A DNA stretch of 17,572 bases from Spirochaetae bacterium HGW-Spirochaetae-7 (GCA_002839245.1 PGXR01000027.1:1-17572), one strand, 5' to 3'. Shown: positions 7,422-15,546, counted from the stretch's first letter. Notes: generated from the letters alone by a model not told the origin. Translations and numbers: made by a program.

Positions 7422-10400
7422 TCATTTCAGGGGGATTCTCCATAAGAACGAGAACGATTGATCTTCTATAAACAGGGAGTCCAGGTTCTTAGGCTGGATG
7501 CTCCAATTCAACGTAAAATGCGGCGCTTTCCACTCGATGCTGAAGTCGGAGTCTAGACTCAATGTCGTCGTCGATGCAAGCGGATCGGCGGATAGGGCGA
7601 GCATCAGCTGGATGAACACCTTGTCCCCCAGGTACTTGCCGGCGACGATGGCCGTCTCGTCGAGGTAGTCGGCGAGGCTCGTTCGGCTCGTCGAACCGGA
7701 GAGCCCGGACAGGTCATAGAGCCATCGCTGGAAGACCAGCGACCTGAGGACGAAGAGGTCTAGGCCGAGAACCGCCTGCAGGTTGCGCTCGAGTATCGAG
7801 GTGACGTTGAGCTCCGGGATCAGGTCGCTGTTCTCGACGAGCACGCGCAATGGGTCGACGCGGCCGTCGCTCATGCCGCCGAGCAGGTTCTGGCCGAGCA
7901 GCTGCTGGATGCTGGACTCGGACATGCTGGGGATGGACTCGAGGGTGAACGCCAGGTCCGAAAGACGGCGGTCGACGGCGCGCAGCGTCACGACCACCGC
8001 GCCTGTCGGGGAACTGGTCCTGGTCTCGGCTTCGGCGTTGATCCTCGGATCGAACTGGTCGGCGTCCTCGTCGAATTCTATGGTCGCCTGTTTCAGGTAG
8101 AAGTTCCTCTGGATATAGAACACCGATCCGCCGCGCAGCATCGTGTTTCCCTTGAGGCTGTAGTCGCCGCGAGCCGCATCGAAGGCTACGTCCAGCCGAC
8201 TCGAGGGATCCGCCTGGCCATAGATCACGGGCAGGCGCTTGCCGGGGAAGTACACGCGCACCGCCTTGCCGAAGGACAGCGCCAACGAGCCGGACAGGTT
8301 CGAGGCTGGCTGGCTGCCCCCCTTCTGCTTGACGAGACCGGTCGTCAGGACCACATCACCTGAATCCATGAGGATAGAGCCGACTATCCTGGTACCGTCG
8401 CCTCCCACTTCTATGACGAGGTCAGGCCTCGCCCACCCCTTGATGTCGAGGCCGAGGATCTTCGACGATACCGGCACGAACCCGGCTCCGCCGGATTGTA
8501 CAACGATGCGAATGTCGCGGGGCAGCCCGCCCTGCAGGGAGGATTCAAGCGATACCAGCACCGAGGTGTTTCCGCATGACACGCCCGGCTGCATGGTCTC
8601 CATGGTCCTGCCGGTAAAATATAGCGGCTCGGTGATCGGGCCAATTGGCGCCGACACGAAATCTGGAACCGACACGTAGAAGTTATCGAATTGCATGACG
8701 CCATCTATGGAGGGATCGAGGGCCTTCCCCCGTATCTTGAGGGAGCCGGTCGCGATGCCCGAATCGAACTTGATGACAGGCAAGGCAAGCAGGTCGAAAA
8801 GGAACGGCAACTCGACCCGGGCATTGGCCACGTCCAGGCTCAGCGAACCTTCGGTGTAGACTCCGGCCGCGTCGAAGGAGATGGGCAGCGCTCCTGCGAG
8901 CACGAGGCTCAATTCGCCCGCGGGTCCCAGCCTGCCCTTGAGCTCGCCGGAACTGCCGATGACCAGGCCGGCATCGCCTTTGACGCTCGTGACGCTGAAT
9001 GGTATGTCACCGATGGTATTCCTGTCCCAGAGCGCTCCGGAAAGCACGCCGCTCGCCGAGTAGCTCTCGAAGGCTGGAGTCCCGATGTCCGTCTGGCTCC
9101 TTGCTCCGGACCCCCTGGCGTCAAGCCTGCCGGCCAATATTTTCTTGCCCAAAGCCAATGCTACGTCCGCGGACAACACGACGTTTCCGTCCGCGAAACG
9201 GTATTGAAGCGAGAGGTCGGATAGTACCTGGTTCCCGAGTCTGCATCGAGTATCGGCAAGCGTCAACTGTCCCCCTTCGAAGGATCCTGTACCGGTCGCA
9301 AACGGTAGCCCCTCTCTTCGCGGGCCGCCGTTCATCGTGAAAGAGAAAGTCGCCGCGGGTGCGCTCAACGTTCCCGAAATCGTGGAATCAAGGTCAAGCC
9401 AGCCCCGCAATGCCGGGATGCCAAGCCGCGCGAGCGGCGCTTTGCGCGTCGAAACAATGGCATCGACGCCACCGCCGGCCCGATACTCGCCGTTCAGGAC
9501 GTAATACTCGCCATCAGCGCCGCCAATATTCCCGTTGGCCGATACTCGAAAACCGTCTCCGAGGGTCCAGGTTACGTCCATTGCGCCATCGAGCGATGAA
9601 GTCTTGTCGCGCCAGCTCAAGGCGCCCAGCCGCCCTCCCGTCTCGGTGAAGGCTCCCGACGCCTTCACCGACGGCAAGGGCTTGACGCTGCCAGGCGGCT
9701 GGCTCAACGAGAATACGTCGATTACGAGGTCCCAGTCGTCACGGGACGAGAACCGCGAGCTTGCCTTGGCCGACAGGAACGATACCGTGCCGAACATGGG
9801 CACCGGCATGTCGGTGGCGGCGACGGTGGCATTGATTTCTCCGCCATCGCCTCGGACGAACAAGCGCAAACCGTAATCGCCTGAAACGACAATGGCGCCG
9901 TCCATCATCGCTCCCGAAAGCGAGTACGGCACTCCCTGGACGACGAGCGTCGTCTCGAAACCCGCTGCGGCGCGGCTGCCGTAGTCGATCGAAGCCGAAC
10001 CGCTGACGGTATAGCCGGCGACGGTCGCGTCCAGCGAGCGTATCTCCAGACGGCCCAAGCCTCCGGAGAAACTGACGATACCGAAGCCGCCGGGCGTCCC
10101 GTCGTAGACGAGCAGAAGCCTCGACGAGTTGAACGAAAGATCGGAAAAGTCGCTGTAGACCGATACTTCTCCTTCGACGCTGAGCGGCGCAAGGGCGGAG
10201 GCGATCGCCGTGCCGAGGGTAGCCTGCAACACCGATCGGTAGCCGTCAATCCGGGTTGCGCCGAAACGAACAACTGCCTCCGCGTAGGGTTTTCCATCAA
10301 GTGTCACGGCGCCCTCGACCACGAGGCGAGGCGCCGTCGATGCGGAGGCGGCTTCAATGCCGTCCGTGACGGCGGCTGGACCTGCCTGCCCCGCCGGTAC

Positions 10401-11789
10401 GGGGACGGGATCCCGCGGCGGCAACGAAGCGTCGACGTGGAAGGATATTCCCGACGCGTTGAATTCGGCAGAAATCGTCGCGTCCGAGATGACGGTATCT
10501 GACGCCCTCATCTCGGCGGCATACGCGAACCAGGAGCGTCCCGAGCCGACGACCACGAATCCAGCCTCGGCCTGCAGACCGCGGTCGAACGCCCAGCTCA
10601 CCGCGAGGCGGCCGTCGGCGCCGAAGGTCGCGGGCGACAGGTCACCCGTGAAAGAGGCATCGAGAGACGCGTTCCTCAAGCTGGCGTTGCGCACGCTGAG
10701 CGCATTCCAGCCTCCCGATGCCGTCAGTGAAAAGGCGGATTTGCCTCCGGGAATGGCGAGCGGCACGGTGCCCGATACATCGATCGCGGCCGATGTCCCG
10801 CTTGCCGTCATATCCGAGTCGACCGACAGCGATCCCGAGTAACTGGAGTCGAGCCAGGGTCCGAGCGAGGTCAGCCTGCCCGATGGCTTGAACAGTGCCG
10901 AGGGGCGCCAGGCCGAGAATGCCGCCTCGAGAAGAAGCTTTCCGGAATCGCCGTTCCAGGACGCTTCCAGACGATCGAGGCCGTGCCCCGGCGCGACCGA
11001 AGCGTGAAATCCGCCTGGGGCGAATTCGGCGTCTATCCGTGCGCCGCCCAGCCTGCCAAGGTCGCTTTCAGCCGATACGACTGCAGCCATGGTGCCTTCG
11101 AGGGTGTCCAGGCGCAGCGTGGCCGAGACGGAGAACGGAAGCACGGCATGGCGGGTGAACAGGCGGCCGCCAGGATCGGATATGGTCAGGGTTCCGGCTG
11201 CGCTCGCTCCGAGCGTGCCGGTTCCGGGCATGCCTGGAACAGGATGCGAATCGCTGTTGAAAACCAGGTCTGCGGCCCTCACCGTAGCCCGTGCATACGC
11301 GCCGCCGGCAAAGGACACGCCAAGGCTCGCCCTCCTCAGCTCTACGGCTGGCCAGGCGGACCGTGCCTCCGACAGGTCACGAGCGGGAAACCGGCCGGCT
11401 ATCCTGCGCACCAACGCCTCGATGTCGTCGTAGGCGGCATCGACGACCAGATCCTCGATGCGCAGCTTCAGGACGGTAAAACGGCCCGAAGGAATGGAAG
11501 CCGGGTCGTAACGGAGCACTACCGCTCCTGCCGTAGCCGCGACCGCGCCGTCGAGGCTCAGCTTCAGCCCCTCGATCGAGATTGATCCGTAGAGCCTCGG
11601 CGAGGCTTTCGTGAAGGACAAGGACACGCCAAGGCCGTCAAGGAAAGTCGCTGCCTCGCGCTCCATGGCCGAGGACGCCAGGAGTTCGATTTTTTCAAGC
11701 ACCGGCGACGCCAAGGCTGCCCACGCCGCCGCGACAGCTGAAACGACGATGAGGGCGGTTACGATGGGCGCCGGAGCTCGGAACTTCAC
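7422..11789 (-). CDS. tamB: TamB-family translocation and assembly module protein (DUF490)
   Basis: A very long protein (1455 residues from the GTG start) with one N-terminal membrane anchor (about 8-29: PIVTALIVVSAVAAAWA), then more than 1300 residues of repetitive beta-strand sequence and a DUF490-type C-terminus (about 1230-1455) with FDEDADQFDPRINAEAET and the SMSESSIQQLLGQNLLGG segment. TamB/AsmA-like proteins span the periplasm as hydrophobic grooves; they support outer-membrane protein assembly and phospholipid transport between membranes. A tamB gene directly before bamA is common in spirochaetes and other diderms without TamA. I prefer GTG at 11787-11789 because it gives a short basic n-region before the anchor and a -10-like GATACT sits nine bases upstream. 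ATG at 11826-11828 would add 13 residues including two cysteines. Neither start has a clear Shine-Dalgarno. Confidence 0.9.
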   Translation of the reverse strand: MKFRAPAPIVTALIVVSAVAAAWAALASPVLEKIELLASSAMEREAATFLDGLGVSLSFTKASPRLYGSISIEGLKLSLDGAVAATAGAVVLRYDPASIPSGRFTVLKLRIEDLVVDAAYDDIEALVRRIAGRFPARDLSEARSAWPAVELRRASLGVSFAGGAYARATVRAADLVFNSDSHPVPGMPGTGTLGASAAGTLTISDPGGRLFTRHAVLPFSVSATLRLDTLEGTMAAVVSAESDLGRLGGARIDAEFAPGGFHASVAPGHGLDRLEASWNGDSGKLLLEAAFSAWRPSALFKPSGRLTSLGPWLDSSYSGSLSVDSDMTASGTSAAIDVSGTVPLAIPGGKSAFSLTASGGWNALSVRNASLRNASLDASFTGDLSPATFGADGRLAVSWAFDRGLQAEAGFVVVGSGRSWFAYAAEMRASDTVISDATISAEFNASGISFHVDASLPPRDPVPVPAGQAGPAAVTDGIEAASASTAPRLVVEGAVTLDGKPYAEAVVRFGATRIDGYRSVLQATLGTAIASALAPLSVEGEVSVYSDFSDLSFNSSRLLLVYDGTPGGFGIVSFSGGLGRLEIRSLDATVAGYTVSGSASIDYGSRAAAGFETTLVVQGVPYSLSGAMMDGAIVVSGDYGLRLFVRGDGGEINATVAATDMPVPMFGTVSFLSAKASSRFSSRDDWDLVIDVFSLSQPPGSVKPLPSVKASGAFTETGGRLGALSWRDKTSSLDGAMDVTWTLGDGFRVSANGNIGGADGEYYVLNGEYRAGGGVDAIVSTRKAPLARLGIPALRGWLDLDSTISGTLSAPAATFSFTMNGGPRREGLPFATGTGSFEGGQLTLADTRCRLGNQVLSDLSLQYRFADGNVVLSADVALALGKKILAGRLDARGSGARSQTDIGTPAFESYSASGVLSGALWDRNTIGDIPFSVTSVKGDAGLVIGSSGELKGRLGPAGELSLVLAGALPISFDAAGVYTEGSLSLDVANARVELPFLFDLLALPVIKFDSGIATGSLKIRGKALDPSIDGVMQFDNFYVSVPDFVSAPIGPITEPLYFTGRTMETMQPGVSCGNTSVLVSLESSLQGGLPRDIRIVVQSGGAGFVPVSSKILGLDIKGWARPDLVIEVGGDGTRIVGSILMDSGDVVLTTGLVKQKGGSQPASNLSGSLALSFGKAVRVYFPGKRLPVIYGQADPSSRLDVAFDAARGDYSLKGNTMLRGGSVFYIQRNFYLKQATIEFDEDADQFDPRINAEAETRTSSPTGAVVVTLRAVDRRLSDLAFTLESIPSMSESSIQQLLGQNLLGGMSDGRVDPLRVLVENSDLIPELNVTSILERNLQAVLGLDLFVLRSLVFQRWLYDLSGLSGSTSRTSLADYLDETAIVAGKYLGDKVFIQLMLALSADPLASTTTLSLDSDFSIEWKAPHFTLNWSIQPKNLDSLFIEDQSFSFLWRIPLK

Positions 11790-11798
11790 GGCAACAAG

Positions 11799-11846
11799 AG
11801 TATCACAGCGACAGGCCTTGCGCCACATCGCCAGCCCGGCTATGCT
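11799..11846. promoter_or_regulatory. Compact divergent promoter region between tamB and tmk
   Basis: Only 66 bases separate the tamB GTG and the tmk ATG. For tmk (plus) there is TTGCGC (11818-11823), a 17-base spacer and TATGCT (11841-11846), nine bases before the ATG. For tamB (minus) there is GATACT (11799-11804), nine bases before the GTG, with no good -35. Neither gene has a Shine-Dalgarno. Box matches are four of six or less apart from spacing, so this is a reasoned guess. Confidence 0.4.
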
Positions 11847-11855
11847 CCGCCTACC

Positions 11856-12494
11856 ATGAGCGAAGTCATCACGATCCTGCGGCGTTTCGTCGTATTCGAA
11901 GGCATAGACGGCTCAGGAACGACCACCCAGCTCGCGCGTCTGTCCAGGCGCCTCGAGAGCGCGGGGGCGGCCTGGTCAAGCTCCAGCGAACCGACGAACG
12001 GTCCAGTCGGCAGGCTGATCAGGCAGGCACTGTCGGGAGCCTTCATGGCGAGACCCGAGACGGTAGCCAGGCTGTTCGCGGCGGATCGGGGGGAGCATCT
12101 TTACGGCGAGGCAGGTATCGTGGAACGCGTCGGCCGCGGAGAACTGGTCGTCAGTGACCGATACGTCTTCTCGTCGCTCGCCTACCAGGGGCTGACATGC
12201 GGAGCGGACCTTCCGGCGTCGCTCAACGCGCCTTTTCCACTGCCCGAGCTGCTCCTTTTCTTCGAACTCGATCCGGAGGTATCCGCGGCCCGCATGTCGT
12301 CGAGGTCCAGCCTCGAGATCTACGAGAACCTCGCCTTCCAGCGCCGTGTCGCAGCGGCCTACGCCGACGTCATCGATTCATACAAGGGCAGCGGCATGAC
12401 CGTGGTTAGGCTCGATGCCGCCGCCGGACCCGATGCGGTCGAGGAAGATGTCTGGGCTGCCGTATCGCCCTTGCTCTCGCGCCCCCGCATGTAG
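11856..12494 (+). CDS. tmk: Thymidylate kinase (dTMP kinase)
   Basis: A 212-residue cytoplasmic kinase that phosphorylates dTMP to dTDP, an essential step to dTTP. Family motifs in order: P-loop FEGIDGSGTTTQ (14-25), EPTNGPVGRLIRQ (45-57), LFAADRGEH (73-81), and the DRY motif VVSDRYVFSSLAYQG (98-112). A short LID region RMSSRSSLEIYE (146-157) comes next, and a C-terminal helix pair closes the fold. The P-loop lysine that normally contacts the ATP phosphates (GxGKTT) is threonine (T22, codon ACG at 11919-11921), and the LID is short of basic residues compared with E. coli Tmk. All other motifs are intact, so the enzyme is probably active. It heads a plus-strand run with the next two genes, from a divergent promoter shared with tamB; no Shine-Dalgarno is visible. 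Confidence 0.93.
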   Translation: MSEVITILRRFVVFEGIDGSGTTTQLARLSRRLESAGAAWSSSSEPTNGPVGRLIRQALSGAFMARPETVARLFAADRGEHLYGEAGIVERVGRGELVVSDRYVFSSLAYQGLTCGADLPASLNAPFPLPELLLFFELDPEVSAARMSSRSSLEIYENLAFQRRVAAAYADVIDSYKGSGMTVVRLDAAAGPDAVEEDVWAAVSPLLSRPRM

Positions 12495-12523
12495 TCATCC
12501 TACGCGAATGGCACGGAAACGCC

Positions 12524-12529
12524 GATACT
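12524..12529 (+). promoter_or_regulatory. Possible -10 element before the 12538 gene
   Basis: GATACT (four of six to TATAAT) ends eight bases before the ATG at 12538, and no Shine-Dalgarno is present. No -35 match stands 16-18 bases upstream. The same hexamer occurs at the same kind of distance before tamB. It may serve as an internal promoter giving a nearly leaderless mRNA, or be chance. Confidence 0.3.
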
Positions 12530-12537
12530 TCTAACGT

Positions 12538-13137
12538 ATGAAACGCCTCGCGACCGCTTGCATCCTCCTACTGGCCTCATCGATGACGTTGCCTGCCTAT
12601 CCTGTCTACTTCAAGGAACAGTTCTACCGCCTCTACCATGCCCATTACATACAGTACCCCGATGATTCGATCGAGAACATCTACTGGCTCGAGCAGGCCA
12701 GGCAGGCCGATTTCTGCAACCCCCTGTACGCGCTTGCCAAGATCGCCGACAAGCGGCACTGGGAACGATATCGCTACCTCCTCAACATGCACATCGAACT
12801 CAAGTTGATAGAGCAGCACCTGGTACTCGGATCCAAATTCGACAAGCGGGTAGCGTACTTCTACAACGCGCCATGGAAGCGGGAGAACCTCGAGAGCCTC
12901 AAAATCGCTGAAACCGCCTACCGGGCTGCCTTGAGCTACTGGAAGACAGCGCGGGACTGGGCGACCAAGGCCGAGGATATCCGGTGGATCTACCTTCCCG
13001 AGGTCCAGTTCTGGGAGGACGAGTCATACAGGATAGTCTCGGGAGAGCTCGACTACGGCCGCATCATCGCGCGCGAACTGGAGCGCCTTGCCAAGGTCCG
13101 CGCGGACTTCGAGGCTATGGACGAGGCCAGCTATTGA
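12538..13137 (+). CDS. Exported protein of unknown function
   Basis: A 199-residue protein I do not recognise. A signal peptide is clear (basic MKR, hydrophobic LATACILLLASSM, likely cleavage near residues 20-22 around PAYP). There is no lipobox cysteine in the right place, so a soluble periplasmic protein is more likely than a lipoprotein. The mature part is rich in tyrosine, tryptophan and charged residues, with amphipathic helical stretches such as IENIYWLEQARQ and RAALSYWKTARDW, suggestive of a helical-repeat fold but not a definite TPR. The gene starts 43 bases after tmk. Its stop overlaps the TTG start of the thiamine pyrophosphokinase gene (TTGA), so the two are probably translationally coupled. 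A spirochaete-specific cell-envelope role is a guess from context only. Confidence 0.8.
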   Translation: MKRLATACILLLASSMTLPAYPVYFKEQFYRLYHAHYIQYPDDSIENIYWLEQARQADFCNPLYALAKIADKRHWERYRYLLNMHIELKLIEQHLVLGSKFDKRVAYFYNAPWKRENLESLKIAETAYRAALSYWKTARDWATKAEDIRWIYLPEVQFWEDESYRIVSGELDYGRIIARELERLAKVRADFEAMDEASY

Positions 13138-13757
13138 AGGCCGGCCAATCCGCGTTGCTTGTCATCGGCGGCGAAGCCCCGCCGTCCGCGGCGGTATTGG
13201 CTCGCATGGGGGAGTTCGCCTTCGTCTGCGCGGCGGACTCAGGACTCGACACCCTGCGCGCCTGGGGAATCACGCCTGACCTCGTAGTCGGGGACATGGA
13301 CTCGATCGCCGACCCGGCTGTCCTCTCGGGGTACGCTGAAGTGCTCCGCTTTCCCCGCGACAAGGACGACCTGGATACCGAGATTGGCTTGCGGGAGCTA
13401 CGGGCTCGAGGTTACCGACATATCGTGATGGCCGGCGGCGGAGGCGGACGGCTCGACCACCTGCTTGCCCTCCGCGCCCTCCTCGAGAGGCCTGACGGCC
13501 CCGACGAGTGGCTGAGTACCGCAGAACGCGTGGCCAGGATACGTGTCCCCACCCGGTTCCCGGTGGCTGTCGGAACCACGGTTTCGGTCTTCCCGCTGTC
13601 GGGCGGCGCCTCGGGAATGCACAGTGAAGGACTCAGGTGGCCGCTCGACGGGCTGTCGTGGAACGCCGGACAATTCGGCGTTTCCAACGTCGCCATGAAA
13701 CCGGAATTCCTGGTGGACCCCGGCAAACGCCCCGTCTTCGTCGTCATGCCGTATTGA
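13134..13757 (+). CDS. thiN: Thiamine pyrophosphokinase
   Basis: A 207-residue cytoplasmic enzyme that transfers pyrophosphate from ATP to thiamine, giving thiamine diphosphate. The catalytic-domain motifs are present: VCAADSGLDTL (31-41), PDLVVGDMDSI (48-58), DKDDLDTE (76-83) and GGGGGRLDHLLAL (101-113). The C-terminal vitamin-binding domain ends in a typical GLRWPLDGLSW block followed by GVSNVA. I place the start at TTG 13134-13136, with GAGG seven bases upstream; it overlaps the stop of the previous gene in a TTGA arrangement. The open frame extends further upstream, but that part is the shadow of the preceding gene. The stop ends at 13757 and touches the stop of the convergent HIT gene with no base between. 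The presence of this gene suggests salvage of thiamine; no biosynthesis genes are in the window. Confidence 0.92.
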   Translation: MKAGQSALLVIGGEAPPSAAVLARMGEFAFVCAADSGLDTLRAWGITPDLVVGDMDSIADPAVLSGYAEVLRFPRDKDDLDTEIGLRELRARGYRHIVMAGGGGGRLDHLLALRALLERPDGPDEWLSTAERVARIRVPTRFPVAVGTTVSVFPLSGGASGMHSEGLRWPLDGLSWNAGQFGVSNVAMKPEFLVDPGKRPVFVVMPY

Positions 13758-14249
13758 TCACCGCGACAAGCCAAGCGCCTCGAATGCGCTCCGAAGCGCC
13801 TTTTGTGTTTCAAACGGATTCTGGACCATCAGGCGCTGACCCGCGAGCAGTTCCGCTATGCCGATTTCCCTCGGGTAGCGGGGGATGATGTGCTGGTGAA
13901 GGTGATCGATGCTCGCGCCGGCGACGAGCCCCATGTTGTAGCCGATGTTGTAGGCGACCGGCCCGTGCGTGCTGTCGAGCACGTCAAGACTGAGGCGCGT
14001 CACCGCGTCGATGTCGGTCCGCTCATCTGACGAGAGTTCGCGGATATCGCCTGAGTGCCTCTTGGGGAAGACGAGCAAGTGTCCCGGGTTGTACGGGTAG
14101 AGGTTCAGCGTCACCATGCTCAGCGGCGTCTCATGGACTACCAGGCTCTGCACGAGCGGAGAACCGTCCCGTACCAGGCACAGGATGCAGCCGTCGGGTT
14201 TATCTCCCCTCAGGTAACCCAGTTTCTCGAAGTTGAAGAAGTATTCCAT
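13758..14249 (-). CDS. HIT-family nucleotide hydrolase/phosphorylase
   Basis: A 163-residue cytoplasmic protein of the histidine triad family, which hydrolyses or phosphorolyses nucleotidyl compounds such as diadenosine polyphosphates. The triad is seen as HLHQHII (H116, H118, H120), the last position being the usual nucleophile, followed by IPR. The family segment YPYNPGHLLVFPKRH (51-65) precedes it. The N-terminus has a CxxC pair (C21, C24, in DGCILC), as in zinc-carrying Hint and Ap4A-phosphorylase-like members, although the second zinc half is not obvious. The C-terminal extension after residue 125 (QNPFETQKALRSAFE) fits the bacterial Ap4A-phosphorylase-like branch. The gene stands alone on the minus strand, diverging from xseA and abutting thiN. 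A -10-like CATAAT lies at 14281-14286; no good Shine-Dalgarno is visible. The substrate cannot be fixed from sequence. Confidence 0.88.
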   Translation of the reverse strand: MEYFFNFEKLGYLRGDKPDGCILCLVRDGSPLVQSLVVHETPLSMVTLNLYPYNPGHLLVFPKRHSGDIRELSSDERTDIDAVTRLSLDVLDSTHGPVAYNIGYNMGLVAGASIDHLHQHIIPRYPREIGIAELLAGQRLMVQNPFETQKALRSAFEALGLSR

Positions 14250-14313
14250 TTCGGCTACGAAGGATACAGGATGGCGTCGAATTATGCCACCATGATTCGA
14301 TGGGACAGCTCGC

Positions 14314-14343
14314 TTGCGCGACGCGGCGGAGGCGGGCTACAGT
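14314..14343 (+). promoter_or_regulatory. Possible xseA promoter
   Basis: TTGCGC (14314-14319) and TACAGT (14338-14343) are 18 bases apart on the plus strand, three and four of six matches. The -10 ends only six bases before the xseA ATG, so the start point would fall at or just inside the ATG. An AAGGG follows the -10 directly and could act as a Shine-Dalgarno for a transcript from further upstream, so this assignment is weak. Confidence 0.25.
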
Positions 14344-14349
14344 AAGGGC

Positions 14350-15546
14350 ATGTCCGAAACGCGCGTACTGACCGTCAGCGAGCTTACGGGAATAGTCAAG
14401 AACCTGCTCGAAGAGGCGATTCCGTCGGTGACCGTCGAGGGGGAGATTTCCAACTGGCGCCCTGCATCCTCGGGCCATGTGTACTTCACCCTCAAGGACT
14501 CGGGCGCTTCGTTGCAGTCGGTCATGTTCAAGGGTCGCGCGTCGCGGCTCGACTTCAAGCCCGCCGACGGAACCCTCGTCAGAGCGAGGGGAGCCCTGGG
14601 CGTATATGCCGCCAGGGGCCAGTACCAGCTCGTCGTCGACGCCATGGAGCTGGCGGGCGCTGGCGACATACTGGCCATGCTCGAGGAACGGAAGCGACGG
14701 CTCGCGGCGGAAGGGCTCTTCGAAAGCGGACGCAAGCCCCCGTTGCCGTCGTTCCCGGGCCGGGTCGCCGTCATTACCTCGCCTACCGGCGCCGCGCTCC
14801 GCGACATACTCTCCGTGCTCGGCAGGCGAAATGCCGGAATACGCGTGACTATACTGCCCGCGGCCGTACAGGGCGACGAGGCGCCGGCGGCGATAACGAG
14901 GCAGATCGAGGCGGCCAATGCCTTCGGCCTCGGCGACGTGATCATCCTGGGGCGAGGCGGCGGCTCGCTCGAAGACCTGCTGGCGTTCTCCGACGAGTCG
15001 GTCGTCAGGGCGGTAGCCGCCTCGCGGATCCCGGTCATCAGCGCCGTGGGCCACGAGATAGACTGGAGCCTCTGCGACTACGCCGCTTCGCTCCGCGCCC
15101 CGACGCCGAGCGCCGCCGCCGAGCTGGTATCCGAGAGCGCCGCGTCGGTCGCCGACCGGGTGATCTCCGCCTCAGAAACCATGCTCGCCAGCCTGCGGTC
15201 GCGCATCGAGCGTGCTCGCCTCCTCGTCGAGTCGTTCTCTCCGGAGCACCTGGAGCTGCGATTCGAACGGGCGCTCCAGCCTCTCAGGCAACGATTCGAC
15301 GATGCCAAGGAAGCGATAATCCGCGGAGCACGCGATGCCTGCCTCGAAGCCAGGCACAGGCTCCAGTCGTCCTGCGCCGTACTCCGCGCGTCCGATCCCA
15401 TGGCAATCCTGGCCCGTGGTTTCGCCGTAGTCAGGCGCTCGGGTCATGCCGTCCGGGACGCGGGAACGCTGTCGGCCGACGATTCGATATCGATTACGTT
15501 CTCGCGCGGCGCAGCGGAGGCCCGCATCATGGAGGTAAAAGAATGA
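14350..15546 (+). CDS. xseA: Exodeoxyribonuclease VII large subunit
   Basis: A 398-residue protein, near the usual family length. The N-terminal OB-fold (about 1-100) carries VEGEISNWRPASSGHVYFTLKD. The nuclease domain contains VAVITSPTGAALRDIL (139-154), GRGGGSLEDLLAF (201-213) and PVISAVGHEIDWSLCDYAASLRAPTPSAAAE (228-258). A helical region follows that bundles with XseB. Exonuclease VII degrades single-stranded DNA from both ends without metal and acts in repair, including mismatch repair, so MutS in the same window is a functional relative. Two family positions differ: GHEtD reads GHEID, and the acidic residue of ADxRAPTP is serine (AASLRAPTP). ATG at 14350 is chosen over an upstream in-frame start at 14314 because the family N-terminus (LTVSELTG) follows it directly. 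It overlaps xseB by four bases. Confidence 0.95.
   Translation: MSETRVLTVSELTGIVKNLLEEAIPSVTVEGEISNWRPASSGHVYFTLKDSGASLQSVMFKGRASRLDFKPADGTLVRARGALGVYAARGQYQLVVDAMELAGAGDILAMLEERKRRLAAEGLFESGRKPPLPSFPGRVAVITSPTGAALRDILSVLGRRNAGIRVTILPAAVQGDEAPAAITRQIEAANAFGLGDVIILGRGGGSLEDLLAFSDESVVRAVAASRIPVISAVGHEIDWSLCDYAASLRAPTPSAAAELVSESAASVADRVISASETMLASLRSRIERARLLVESFSPEHLELRFERALQPLRQRFDDAKEAIIRGARDACLEARHRLQSSCAVLRASDPMAILARGFAVVRRSGHAVRDAGTLSADDSISITFSRGAAEARIMEVKE

Noticed and set aside
7408..7443. Earlier bamA starts at 7443 and 7425
   Set aside because: The 7443 start lies inside tamB without a Shine-Dalgarno. The 7425 ATG makes an ATGA overlap, but the best Shine-Dalgarno (AGGAAGG) serves the ATG at 7407. 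The 7425 start is not excluded.
14200..15054. A 284-codon minus-strand frame opposite xseA
   Set aside because: Composition is that of a shadow frame and it covers the catalytic region of a certain xseA. The HIT gene end overlaps it in the correct frame.
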